Shown: in pieces, positions 29,501 to 40,478 of the stretch | Layout of the letters: every line of letters begins with the position of its first letter | Numbering within the stretch: position 1 is the stretch's first letter | Origin: Litomosoides sigmodontis | Taxonomy: Eukaryota; Nematoda; Chromadorea; Rhabditida; Onchocercidae | Length of the DNA: 64,000 bases | Assembly: GCA_963070105.1 (NCBI GenBank) | Contig: OY718804.1 | Coordinates: 9,047,317-9,111,316 of the forward strand | Direction of reading: 5' to 3' | Translations under genes and position numbers: made by a program | The notes under the pieces: model-generated | What the model saw: the letters and a program-made list of their open reading frames with translations, nothing else | Told to the model about the DNA's origin: nothing | Databases searched by the model: none

Positions 29501-29587
29501 TCAGGACAAATGCGCAGCACTTCACCAGGTTTATGGATCGTGCCCATTGCAGCAATTGTATCAACGATAACGCTCCTTGTACAGTAA
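14584..29587 (+). CDS. Secreted, predicted GPI-anchored cysteine-rich protein with an LDLa-like module, 20 exons
   Basis: Exons: 14584-15245, 18381-18584, 20353-20502, 21022-21220, 21735-21980, 22156-22382, 22648-22792, 23032-23163, 23242-23316, 23675-23929, 24116-24350, 24927-25033, 25311-25541, 25881-26225, 26647-26805, 27026-27184, 27359-27492, 27983-28246, 28564-29081, 29499-29587. Phases agree at every junction; the total of 4536 bases predicts 1511 residues. The start MTQSPLSLSLSLVLLL is a signal peptide. Residues about 96-128 are an LDLa-like module lacking two cysteines. The rest is a chain of cysteine motifs such as C-x8-C-x5-C and C-x11-C-x8-C, separated by helical-looking stretches. 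A Ser/Thr/Pro-rich stalk follows (28740-29081), then a C-terminal hydrophobic run ending at the stop codon (WIVPIAAIVSTITLLVQ), typical of a GPI signal. The cysteine spacing recalls nematode DUF19-like domains, which is only a suggestion. Function is unknown; a cuticle, gut or reproductive surface role is possible. Confidence 0.82.
14869..14967 (+). other. LDL-receptor class A-like module lacking two cysteines
   Basis: The motif runs C-x6-C-x4-C, then NDGEVDC and SDMSDE. LDLa modules have six cysteines paired 1-3, 2-5 and 4-6. Here the fourth position is Asn (NDG instead of CDG), and no sixth cysteine follows SDE. The acidic calcium-binding signature D..D...SDE is kept. Confidence 0.85.
15741..15777. 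repeat. Perfect 17-bp hairpin with 3-nt loop in intron 1
   Basis: The left arm AAACCAGCAAGAAGGAA and the right arm TTCCTTCTTGCTGGTTT are exact reverse complements around a loop of AAA. It lies in the 3.1 kb first intron of the 14584-29587 gene and has no poly-T tail suggesting a terminator. Confidence 0.9.
15823..15852. repeat. (CA)n microsatellite
   Basis: About 14 CA units in intron 1 of the LDLa surface-protein gene. Confidence 0.9.
17163..17191. repeat. CT-rich tract in intron 1
   Basis: Interrupted (CT)n of about 29 bp in the first intron of the LDLa surface-protein gene. Confidence 0.7.
25125..25235. repeat. Diverged tandem duplication of about 55 bp inside an intron
   Basis: Two copies both run TACTG[TC]AGATTAC, then GGTG- or GTAG-type sequence, ATTACAA and AGCA/AGTGGTG. 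They lie in the intron between the 24927-25033 and 25311-25541 exons of the surface-protein gene. Confidence 0.65.
26528..26569. repeat. CT-rich tract in an intron
   Basis: Interrupted (CT)n in the intron before the exon at 26647. Confidence 0.7.
27692..27757. repeat. Short tandem duplication in an intron
   Basis: Two copies of a unit containing ATAGTTTTATAATTTCTATT, in the intron between the 27359-27492 and 27983-28246 exons. Confidence 0.7.
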
Positions 29588-30427
29588 CGGCGGTGCTATA
29601 AAAAGAAAAAAAAAATTCTCTCATAAAGTGTCATGTAAATTTCATTTTGCTGTTACAATGAGACGGCGTTCCTTCCTCCTTTTTTCTTTCTTTCCACAAA
29701 ATACTTCTCCTATTGTATTATTCTGCACCTTATTCTTTTCTCAAAAAAATTTTAATTTTTTTCTGCAATTTTAAAAGTGATCAATGAAGCAGTTAACTTT
29801 CTGCTAAATTTTTGTTATCGCTTACTGATTAAAATGTGAATTAAAAAAAAGTTCACAAAGAAAAGCGTAACATTACAATTCGTTTACTTCAGCTATAAGC
29901 ACACTGATAGAGTAAGTAAAGATATGCATGTGCTAGGAATTTTGAAATTAACAAACCCACAATTATCACATCATATCAGTGTAATACTTTGATACTATTT
30001 CATGTTTATAAACTGATAATTTCAAGTGAAGTTTCTTGATTTAATAAATTTCAACTAACCATCATTACTCATTCCATTTTAATAAACGCTTCAATTAGTG
30101 TATTTTAAGAAATGCTACTGCACCAATTAATTTTTATTTTTCAAAATCCAATTGATTTATTGCTCATTTCGCAAAGCACTATCACATTGATAAGCATTAT
30201 CAATCCAAACAATCGTCAAGATATGAACACAATCATTGCAATTTAAAGCCAACAATAATTCACGTGAAAAATTCAAATCAAAATTGAAAACAGTTGATAA
30301 ATGCGCGAAAAAAAAGAACTAAACTACGAGCTTAGCACTTATCTCACTCAATATCACTCTAACAGTTTGATAGCAAATGCAAAAGTTTTCTTTTTAATTT
30401 GAAAAAAAAATTCCAGAGAATTTTTTG
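29588..30427. other. Convergent intergenic region with AATAAA signals
   Basis: Separates the 3' ends of the plus-strand surface-protein gene and the minus-strand thioredoxin-fold gene. AATAAA hexamers at 30043-30048 and 30081-30086 are candidate poly(A) signals for the plus-strand gene. No further coding potential is seen. Confidence 0.55.
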
Positions 30428-33400
30428 TTAAATTAATTCATTAAATAGTATTTTCGTTGAACACATCAATGAATTCAACATGATCGTTGAGCGATTGATT
30501 TGCCCCTCGGAAGGAATTTCAATCGACTGATCGCCAAAGAATTTATTTGCAATGACATTCTCAAATTTTCAAAATATTACAGTTCAGTTTTCATTGCAAT
30601 TTGTCGAGCCTTTGCCATCACCGGACAACCACCGTAATCAACATTATCATCCATGTCGTCACCATTGTCCTCAAAACATTTCCTTGTTCCTTCATTTTTT
30701 CAAAAAATTTAAAATGACCTATTTTAAAAGGAAAATGTACAGCTCTGGAAATGATTACCACATGTGATCGTTTAATAATTTGTCCTTCGGAAGGCATATC
30801 AACCAACTGTTCACCGAAAATTTTATTTATTTGTGCCATTTGAATGTATCGAAGTGGATGAACATCGTCGATACCTAATGTACCTGAAAAATTTTCCGCT
30901 CCTTTGTGTGAAAACAACTAGCCTTTTCTAAACTTCTGAAATTTCACAAGTTGCAATCAATTTTTCAATAATTTAAATTATTTACTAATAAAAACCAACG
31001 CAAAAGTAACTCATAGATCGCAGTTTTATAGGACAATTTTTTGAACGAAAATTAAAATTTGGTCAGAGTATATTTGATATATTAATTTTCATGCAATAAC
31101 TAACATCAACTAAGAAAACTTTAAAGTAATAATGCTATTTTACAAAAATTTTCTGTGTGCAAAAAATTTGTTCGAATTAGAAAAATATGCAAACGAACTT
31201 ATTGGTTTATCAGTAGTGCTAAGAGTAATAAGCTGAAGTAAATTTCCACTTTTCAGGCCATCCTTGACGTCAAAGGCATAAATTTTATCCTGAAATACGA
31301 ACATTAAATAAGCAAACAGACATTTTTTTTCCATTTCAACAACCAAATTAATGAAGTATTGCATAAAATTCAAATTTGTTGCATATCAATTGCTGATTTG
31401 ATAAAAATTTTCAAAATCCAACGAAAGCTGGAAATGCTAGTGAATTCTAAATGATTTAAAGTGAAATGAGAGAATGTACACTTCCAAAAACATACTCTTA
31501 GGAAAATGATTAATCTTTTGGAATGATCATTGGTCTGGAATGACTGGATTACTTCACTCATTACCTTTGATTTCGAACTGAAATTCTCATGTGTAAATGA
31601 AAATTTGAAACAAAAAATTTCTGCTTGTATATTAGCAAAGCGAAGAAAAGTCACTGCTAATGCGTGCGTGATTCTCTCAAATGCTTGCAATGTGCAAGCA
31701 CTGCGTAAACATTCAGCTTCACTTTAAAATATAAAAAAAAAACGAAATAATTGTGTGAATTGAAATAATAAATGTATACAGCCATCTGACAGTAATGCTA
31801 ATTTTTTCATGTGAGAAGTTGAAAAGAAATTTTAAATTAAAAATTGGCGCACTGACTGATCCCAACCTCTTGCGTAAAAGGTTTTCGAGTACGAAGAAGC
31901 ATTCATCCTAATTTCTTTCACCTAAATATACACGACCGATACGCTCTCTTCTCACTCATACTTGATACTCACTCACATAGAATTAATGCCTAACTCAGCA
32001 ACAATGCAAATTTATGACTTCACCTCTTGCTAACAAGTTTAAAATTATTTGCAAATAATTGAAAGGTTGGTTACCTGTTCATAATAACTGTACAAATTAC
32101 GTACGGTGATTTTGAGCATAATTCTTCAAATGTTGACATTTCACCATCTTTTTCATTATCAACGAATAAAATTACTGGTTGCATTTGATGAGTTAGAATG
32201 TTCGATGTAAATCCATTGCTTATATCTATCTGCAAACATTACTACTATAATTAATAATTTAATACAAAATATATACTAAACAAATAAGAAATAAAGTATG
32301 AAAAATAAAAAGAAAAGGAAAAATTTATTACGAAATACTAAAAATAATTAATTAATTACAAAAGAATATATTTGAAGTTAACTTTTAAAAAAAGCTAGCA
32401 ATTCATAATTTACACCGATTTCTTGCATAGTTTTGAGAGAAGAAAACAAAAAAATTCCTCAATCAAACTACTTAAATGATTAGGCAGACTTTTTAAAACA
32501 AATATGAAATAATTAAATTAGAAAATGGAGAAGTGACACTTGCCACAGATGGCAGAGATGAACGAATTACAAAATCGGTTAATCCTTGAATTTCATAAGT
32601 GCCCGTGAAATCGATTCGCTTTCGTTGTTCTCGTGCTCGAATCGTATACACAGTTTTGGGATGGCTAAAATTGGAATACTAATTGCTATATCACTATCAC
32701 TCCTCATTTTGTTCCAGCATGCTTTTCCAAATTTGATTTCAAATTTTTAAATCAATAAAAATTATAAATAATTAACTAAGAATTACACGTAAATTTGATG
32801 CATAGATATTATCGAGGAAGAATGAAAGAGTAAAAGTTCCTGAGAGAATAGAAATTTTTAAATCGAAAGGTGATAAAGTGAGTGGATTTCACTTCAAAAT
32901 TTCAATAGTTCCTTTCCAACAAATATTGAATTGTAAAATGGTTTCAATTACAAAAGGTTGCAAGAATTACGGTATATAATATAAAATTTCTAAACAGTAC
33001 TGTTATTTAACCTACGCCATTTGAGTTATTCATACATTTCCAAAGAATTCTATTTTATAATTGAAATTTCCAATTTCCTAGAGTAAATGATTAATTTTTT
33101 TTCCATTTTAAATACCTTTGCTTAATTAAATAGGCGAAGTGATATCTTCCTTTAAGATTCTCAGCCATTTGCATAAAAATTTCGGCTTCGTTGCTGTTAC
33201 GATCATCAAAAATACCAATTGTTATCGCAGGCCTAATACCCTCGAATAGTTCCATTTTGCCTTAAAAATTTGAAATTTACCTTCGATGAACACTCTTAGT
33301 TACAGCAATTAATCAGATTTTTATCTCTGTTATCTCTCTTGTCTCTGTTATGGAGGCACAAAATTCAAATTCTAATACTTAATAAAAAACTAAAAACTCT

Positions 33401-33567
33401 CTTCTTAATTATTGATAAAATACCCGCTTTAATTTGCTTCAGTTCGTCATCTGAACGAATTTCATGCGCCGGTGATAACAACAAACTGCAAGGCGATTTA
33501 TTAGAGGGGCATTTGTAACTTATACTTTTATGCAAATAAAGTTAACGCAACTAGAGAACAATTTATT

Positions 33568-33602
<35 letters not shown>

Positions 33603-36600
33603 ATCTCGCCCTTATCCTTAATACCAATGGATTTACCAGATGTTACTGCTTTTTTTATCGCTATCATTGTCATAAGTTACAGTCACTGAGATTATCATCA
33701 TTTCCTCCGAAAGTTTGGATGAAAAAGAGAACCATCCTATGATCTTTTACATCTTACCGCATAATTAGAATATCACTGATAAGAATTTAGAATATTTTAA
33801 TCGTTGAACATTAACTCTTACAGTCTATCATTTCACTCAAACAATAATTTTTTGCTACTAACACTTCATCGTTACTAATAAAATGTAGTTAAATAATTAT
33901 AATTCTAATTAAAATAATTTCATCGTTGATTTACATGTCACATTATTGAATAGCTTGATAGAAGGGGTTAACTTACAGTTGAGCCCATTCAATGTAATAC
34001 TTCGCATCGCGTAATTCTTTTGTCTTTCCAAAAATATCATTCTTCGTGTACGCAAATACAGTATGATAGTCGGTTGGCCTTGCAATACGATCATTGCAAA
34101 ATTCGTCAAATTCATGACAGGATAATGCACCGAATATCACCGTTGGATGACGTGAAACTAACGACTTCGACGCTTCAGCCCATAAGTAGAACGCATGCTT
34201 ACTTATCATATTGTCTAAAGTCAAAAATTTAGACTTAATTATCAATGCGGAACATTTCATTTAAACTAGCAAAATCAATTAAAGGAAATATTTTCTTTTG
34301 ATTAATTGATTTAATCAAAGTTTACCGTAATGTACAATCTATTTTGTCCTTTCTTTTGCTTTTAGCAGTTATGGAGTGAAAATTTGAGCCACTACTGTAT
34401 CTATTTTTATTGCAATTAATAAAGAGCAATACGATATCGGTTAATGATACGGTACTGACTGTTTTATTAAAAAAAATTACTTAGTTAAAACAAAGACGAT
34501 GAATTTCCCCCTTTTTCTCTCTCCACCATCATTTTCCCGTTTTCTTTTATTACCTCATATTTCAAAATTAAATTTAAATATAAAATGAATTACCAATATT
34601 CCAAAACAGGATAAATGTTAGTCCATCGTTATTTAGAGCATCGTCTAGTCTGCTTTCATCTATCCGTTGTAATTGATGCCAATTTAGCGGCTCATCGAAG
34701 GATCGCCGTTCTAATATCAATGGCTCGATGAGATCGAGCTCTAATGGCGAGAGTGAAATTGCGCTCTTAAATTTTGTTACTTCTAATTTACGCCGCTTCG
34801 CCATTAATTCCTACAAATAAATTAAACAAAAATATTTCACTTGCAAAACCTGCCAACTTATTTATCCTTATAAAAATCATGAAATCGAATGAAATATTGC
34901 TGTAATTCAGTGTTCGTATAATTTTGTAATTTACCTCATCTGATAGTCGGCGTACAAATCCAACTTCTCTACCTGCTTCTTTGCTACAGTACACCGTTAG
35001 ATCATGTACACTATGTTGGGAAAGTATACTGTAATGTTGTTTGTTTGTCACGTGTTATAACCAAAAAAAAAGTTTAATGTATTACGTAGATAAGGAACAT
35101 AACCGAATTACGCGATGTATAAGTCACCTATTTGTTACTTAAATATTATTTAACTTGTGCAGCTACTACACAATCACAAATTCAACCATACACTTGCTGT
35201 AAACGCTTATGTTAAATCACACATTTATTACAACCGTATAAGTTAATTCATGCATTTGCTACGAACGTGTAATTACTACAGACAAGTAAGTTAAATCATG
35301 CACTTACTGCAAATGTATAAAGTATTGCAATGCTCTTCTAGAATTTAAGTAACAATTATATGACGTAATGAAGTGCAAAGTAAAATCTAACTCTTTAAAT
35401 TATTTAATTTTTCTTACTAAATGAATGAATATACCATGTATCAATAATATTGAGGTTATCGTGTTAGCATAAGTTACCGTAGACCACGAAAGTAAAGCAA
35501 ATCAAATCACGAAATTTCCAATATTATTCTTTTAATTAAAATTCATCAAATCCCATGGCCACCCTCTCTCTCTCTCTCTCTTTCATTTAATAAAATTTTA
35601 AGTGAAGAAGAATGATTAGGTGATAAACAAACTTTAGAAGTGATGCTTCGATAATTGCCTTCTTATGATTGTACTTTGCAGTGATTTCATACACAACGTC
35701 TCCTTTTTCCCTGAAATTGAAAAATACCGATAAAACAGGGAACGATCAGATTGGAACACTTCATTTTTGATCGTTTCATAATTACGCATTAATTTTTAAA
35801 AGCAAAAAAAAAAGCACTCAATAGACTCATTTGATTACAACGCTTTTGTACTTCGTACCATTTAGCACAAGGAAACATGCGAACCAAACATAATTAATTA
35901 AAATAATCCAAAATACTTCTGTTGAACAGTCAATTATCTCAAGTAAGAAGTGGAAAAGAAGGCATTGAAAAATTACAAATCATTGATAATTAGCCAGTGG
36001 AACGGTTCTTGCAGCGAGTATTTAAAACACTCCGATCGCTTTCTGCCTTCTGCACAGTTTATCTGCAGAAAACGGTAATTGGAAAGTTTTACAAAAGTAG
36101 GGATAGAAGTGAAATTTTTCACAACTGTTAGTTTCTCCTAGACCTCTGAAATTTAACTTGAATTTGTAAATCATTTAAATGCTGTAAATCATCATTCATA
36201 CAAAGAAAAACAACGGTGCACAATATCCAGATATTGATTACAGGGCAGTTAAATTAAACATCCTTACAACGGGTTTTCGTCAGTTACTTACTTATGTCAT
36301 GCTAATAATTAATGACTTTGATAAATTACATTTTTTGTTCATTTACTGATGACTGAATAATCACTTTATATGCCTCTGCGCCTAAATTAGCAGACATTTA
36401 ATTGAAATTCCAAAATAGCTTAATATCAGAGTTTTTAAATTGCCCTCCTTTTACTGTTAAAATCAAACCTTTTGAAATATTAAATTAACTTTCACTTCAC
36501 GTTTTAATCGTCGAGCAATTTGATCGAGTACAGCGAGTACGTCATCACTGAAAAGTTGATCCAATTCTAGAAAAGGATCAATTCCATTCCTGTTCCAAAA

Positions 36601-37822
36601 TGCACTAACCTAATTTAGCGTTGTGCATGTAGGTGCAGGTAATTTGAGATTCTGGTGGTACCGAGCCAGGTGCCTGTGCTGGTCCCGTCGCTTCATTTTT
36701 ATTTTTAAACCCTTCAATTCTTTTCCTCGGACATTCGGCGCTAAAAACATTGATACGTTTCATTTGTTTTCGCTTGTTTATTTTTTATTAAATGTAAATT
36801 GAAATCAAATGGCTAATGCAAATGGCTTAATGAAATATTAAAATAGTAGTTGCTAACATCAATAATTGATATTGCTATTTTAAATTACATGTATGGCAGT
36901 AATTAATGCGTCGTTTTTTTAAATTATATTTAACACCTAATCGCATATCAAAATATGAAATTAATTTTTAAATTTGACCACTTATTATATGCGCTTAAAT
37001 TCATTCCTACTATTCTGTTATTCCAAAACTACTATTGTATTTATAATGCTTGCAACTTATTAATCAGAAATTATTTAAAATTAATTTTATATTTTTTGTT
37101 GGGTAAAAAATGAATTTCCACTCATCAACGAAATTACTTTACTACAATACAACAAACAAATGTAGTGAATACTTCACGATAAACATTTCCAAAATTGACT
37201 GATAAAAAAAGATCGCCGCCTCAATGATTGCCGAAAATTTTCAAACAAATTTCTTAGATAATAAAAAAACAAAAAACGATCGTTGAATGTCAAATAAACA
37301 ATTCATACATACAGTCGGCAGGATATTTTTAGATGGAAACAATCTATTATTGAGTTTACAGCATTTCGAATTTTCTCTCGCTATCTTTACACATCACAAG
37401 CACTCTACTCATTCATTCACATCAAAATTTCAATGAATTAAATGAAATAAACGATCGAACGATCGATAAAGAAAGGAAGTGTGGAAGGTGGAAGAGAAGG
37501 AAACGAAAAATGGGAAAAGGATGGATGGATTTCTTTCTCATCGGATGTTTCGAGCTATCAAGGAATTGAACTTTCGTCCTATCATCGCATAATTCAGAGG
37601 TAAAAGAATTAATGCAAAACTTTTATCACCTATTTAACCTCTACTTCTACAAAAAAAAAAGAAAAAAAAGAAAAAAAACTGCTTCCTCCGACTTGCATTA
37701 ATTGTTTTCAGATTTAGCGTGCGAATTTTTTCTCTCAACTCAAAAACGAAAAAGAAAACTTACCTTACAAATGCTTCAATGAAAAGTACAATGAAAAACG
37801 ATAAGCAAGAGAGGTACATCAT
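30428..37822 (-). CDS. TXNDC16-like ER protein with CXXC-less thioredoxin folds, 16 exons
   Basis: Exons on the complement: 30428-30559, 30759-30883, 31199-31289, 31565-31721, 32075-32229, 32544-32664, 33116-33260, 33424-33485, 33977-34214, 34594-34810, 34935-35028, 35633-35710, 35977-36062, 36490-36566, 36610-36740, 37764-37822. The sum is 1968 bases, or 655 residues. The start MMYLSCLSFFIVLFIEAFVS is a clear signal peptide. A first thioredoxin-like fold includes VKINCAEGRKRSECFKYSL; a second runs FILFW through FGALSCHEFDEFCNDR, the position where active PDIs have WCxxC; a third PDI b-type fold has ITIGIFDDRNSNEAEIFMQM and PVILFVDNEKDG. Domain order and lack of CXXC resemble human TXNDC16. 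The C terminus shows no KDEL-type signal. A chaperone or glycoprotein-quality role in the secretory pathway is inference. Exons at 31565-31721 and 30428-30559 are the least certain, and one donor is GC. Confidence 0.62.
33570..33601. repeat. (CT)n microsatellite
   Basis: Nearly pure CT repeat in the intron between the 33424-33485 and 33977-34214 exons of the TXNDC16-like gene. Confidence 0.9.
35150..35335. repeat. Degenerate minisatellite in an intron
   Basis: Four or so imperfect copies of a roughly 45-bp unit containing AAGTTAAATCATGCACTTAC and GCTGTAAACG-type sequence. They lie in the intron between the 34935-35028 and 35633-35710 exons of the TXNDC16-like gene. Confidence 0.6.
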
Positions 37823-38778
37823 TCCAATCACAATGTCATTCAACCAAGGACGCTCACCGGTGAACCGAAATTTGAAAATACTGAATAACACATATATGTT
37901 TGAACGAACTGCAATGTCATTCAATTCACCGACGTAACGATTTATGTCAATTTCTTATGCAGTGTACCACTATTTAATTTAAATTTCATTTCTGCTCAGC
38001 AAAAAATGAATTTATGTAATTAGCAAATGATGTTCAGTCTATCATATGAAACTGAAGAGATGAAAATACTGCAATATTTGCACGTACTCGGTTACGTTAA
38101 TGTAGCTGATTACTTCACACGTACTTGGACGGTAAGTGAACTGTAGCTGTGGTAATAATGATATATAAAGAGTCAATATGTGGCAGTACGAAATATATTT
38201 TCTCTTTTAGAATAAGTGCAATTTTTGCACGTCATTGGTTTGAGTAATTTAGCAATCATTGCAGGTGTAAAATTTAGTGAATTTATTTCAAGCAGTGGTA
38301 TATCGGAACAAAACCGGAGATTGTTGTGAAAAAGTCGCAGTAAATTAGAGGTGAAATTCTTGAAGATTGAAGAAATATCTGCCATCTGTTAGAGAGATTA
38401 CCTACAGTTTAAATCGCTACATATGTGGAAAATTATTCGACAATTTGAAGCTATGAATTCAAAAATTTCTACAAAAACCAGTGTTAAAATTTAGGAAATA
38501 TAAAACAAGCATGCCAACTACCACATGCTTACGCAATTATTTTGATTTAAGGAATTACAACTGTTTTAAAGACCGTTGTAAAGGTAAAATACTGGTTTGA
38601 GAATCAGGATTCATATTCAGCAATGGTCAATTACAAATGCTATTGGCGAGGTATGCTCAATTAGTTTAGGACGGTCTATTGAAAAGAGTTCCAGTATTAA
38701 ATTTCACAACAGCTGAAGTCATGTATGTATCACCGTAGCAATACAGAATTCCATAAAATTATCATTTTTGATTCATGT
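37823..38778. other. Interval between the TXNDC16-like gene and the small CxxC frame; no convincing gene
   Basis: Fragments of coding-like sequence occur on both strands: a plus-strand frame beginning MMFSLSYETEE at 38029 followed by a GT donor, and a minus-strand frame with CKNC at 38173-38385. They cannot be joined through introns of believable length. The interval probably holds the promoter of the TXNDC16-like gene. Confidence 0.4.
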
Positions 38779-39058
38779 TCATTGATATAATGTGATAACG
38801 TCCAGAACGCGTACTGGTTTGCCACAATTACGACACGGATACTTCTCGGCAACGGGCAACAATACACGTCGAGCACTGCTACGAATTTGCTTTCTTTCAC
38901 TAATTGAAATTCGAATATAACCTTTGGTTTATTAAAGAACATTATCTAATATTATACGATACAACGCTGGATTCGATAGGAAAGGAAATACAGTTAGAAC
39001 TGAAGCTATAAGCAGTGAGATCAATATTTCTTGCAACTTGAAATGCTACGCTTTTCAT
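38779..39058 (-). CDS. Possible small two-exon CxxC protein, 69 residues
   Basis: The second exon (complement 38779-38921) has clear coding character with mixed GC-containing codons. It reads ISERKQIRSSARRVLLPVAE, then KYPCRNCGKPVRVLDVITLYQ across a CRNC motif, then stop. The proposed first exon (complement 38992-39058) starts MKSVAFQVARN and joins by a T|GT split codon across a 70-bp GT..AG intron. The gene lies 98 bp downstream of the FTSJ3 stop codon on the same strand, which fits nematode operon spacing. The family is not recognised; a mitochondrial or ribosomal zinc-binding protein is conceivable. Exon 1 is uncertain. Confidence 0.33.
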
Positions 39059-39081
39059 AACGGGATATACGGTATTTCAGT

Positions 39082-39087
39082 TTTATT
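39082..39087 (-). terminator. AATAAA poly(A) signal for FTSJ3
   Basis: On the complement strand AATAAA lies about 70 bp after the FTSJ3 stop codon, and about 25 bp before the proposed start codon of the small CxxC gene. Confidence 0.5.
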
Positions 39088-39155
39088 ATATTTCAGATCT
39101 TTAATAAAAACATTGCAAAACACAACAACACAGCAGACAACCTAAGAGAATTATA

Positions 39156-40399
39156 TCATTTGGATCTTCTACTGCGACGTCCACCACCTCTAGCACCAGT
39201 TTTACCCTTCTTCTTCTGGATCATTTGCTTTTGACGACGATTATCTTTCTTCAACCGGGCATCGACCACCTTGAAGGAAAACTTAAGTCGACAATACCAC
39301 GATAAGTGAAAGAACATAAAATTTTCTTAAGTGTAAGTTACCCAAAGTAAAACGAATGAGCTGGATTTCAACCTATATTACATAAATCAATTCTAAGACT
39401 ATTTATTTCCTCCCGTAACATCTACTATTATGATAAAAACAGTCGGAACTCCCTTATCCATAACGACAAGTCTTTACCACACAAACCACTCACTTAAGCA
39501 AACAACTTACTTTATATGGTCCTTTTGGCCTGACCACGCTTCCTCGCTTGCCTTTTGTCATTACCGCATAAGTTACCTTTTTCTTTTCCTTTATCGATGA
39601 GGCCGTTTTACCATATAATCTTCAAAAAACATGTTTAAATTTCAACTCTTGGCTTGATTTCTTCCATGTAAATAACTTTTAAAGCAAATGACTCAATAAA
39701 AAGTGCAAAAAGCAATGATAAGCTCACTTGCGAATCTCGCGTATTTTTTCTGCTTGCTCCATATTTTCACTTTCAATAATACCTTCCGCTTTTTTCTTTG
39801 CTAACTGCAATTTTCGGTCCCGTCTTTTCTTCTTCCGTGCTTTTGCTTCGGCAACTTTTTTGATTGTTCGCGTATTGATATCTCGCATACGATTTTTGTA
39901 GAATTCCACTCGATCCTGAACTTCACATTAATGAAACGCAAACTAAGTGATTAATTCCCAATTTTATTGTCCAAACACTCGCTGAAAATATAAAATTCTA
40001 TTTTCTCAGAAAAACTAACTTTCGAAACTGGAAGTTCCTTTCTGAAGTGCTTCTTTTCGTCTTCGACAAACCAATCAGGAAGTCCATCATCATTGTTCGT
40101 ATACCTTAAAATGTAGAACCGTATGCTAAACATAGAGATCTTTAAAAATACACGCCATATCCAAATATAATACGGTGCACACAAGATTATCGATGTTAAC
40201 AAGGCAAAACTACTGAATAATTTCGAGCCAGAGCACTGGTATTTTAGGCAATCAAATTTAGGATAGATCGAGATCACCTGTTCCATCCCCAATCTTCCAC
40301 ATCTCGTCTTGTTTTTGAAGAATATATTAGCTGTTCTCCAAGTGCAAGTAGTTCAGGAGACAACTTTTCCACTTTATCATCTGAAAGAAAAATGTAAAA

Positions 40400-40478
<79 letters not shown>

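Noticed and set aside
38345..38362. 18-base match TTAGAGGTGAAATTCTTG to a universal segment of 18S rRNA
   Set aside because: The sequence on both sides does not resemble 18S rRNA, so it is not an rRNA gene or a clear fragment; a chance match is likelier.
38029..38720. Plus-strand coding-like pieces (MMFSLSYETEE... with a GT donor, NYNCFKDRCKG, GFIFSNGQLQMLLA)
   Set aside because: Joining them would need introns of about 14-18 bases, which metazoans do not use, and no family is recognised.
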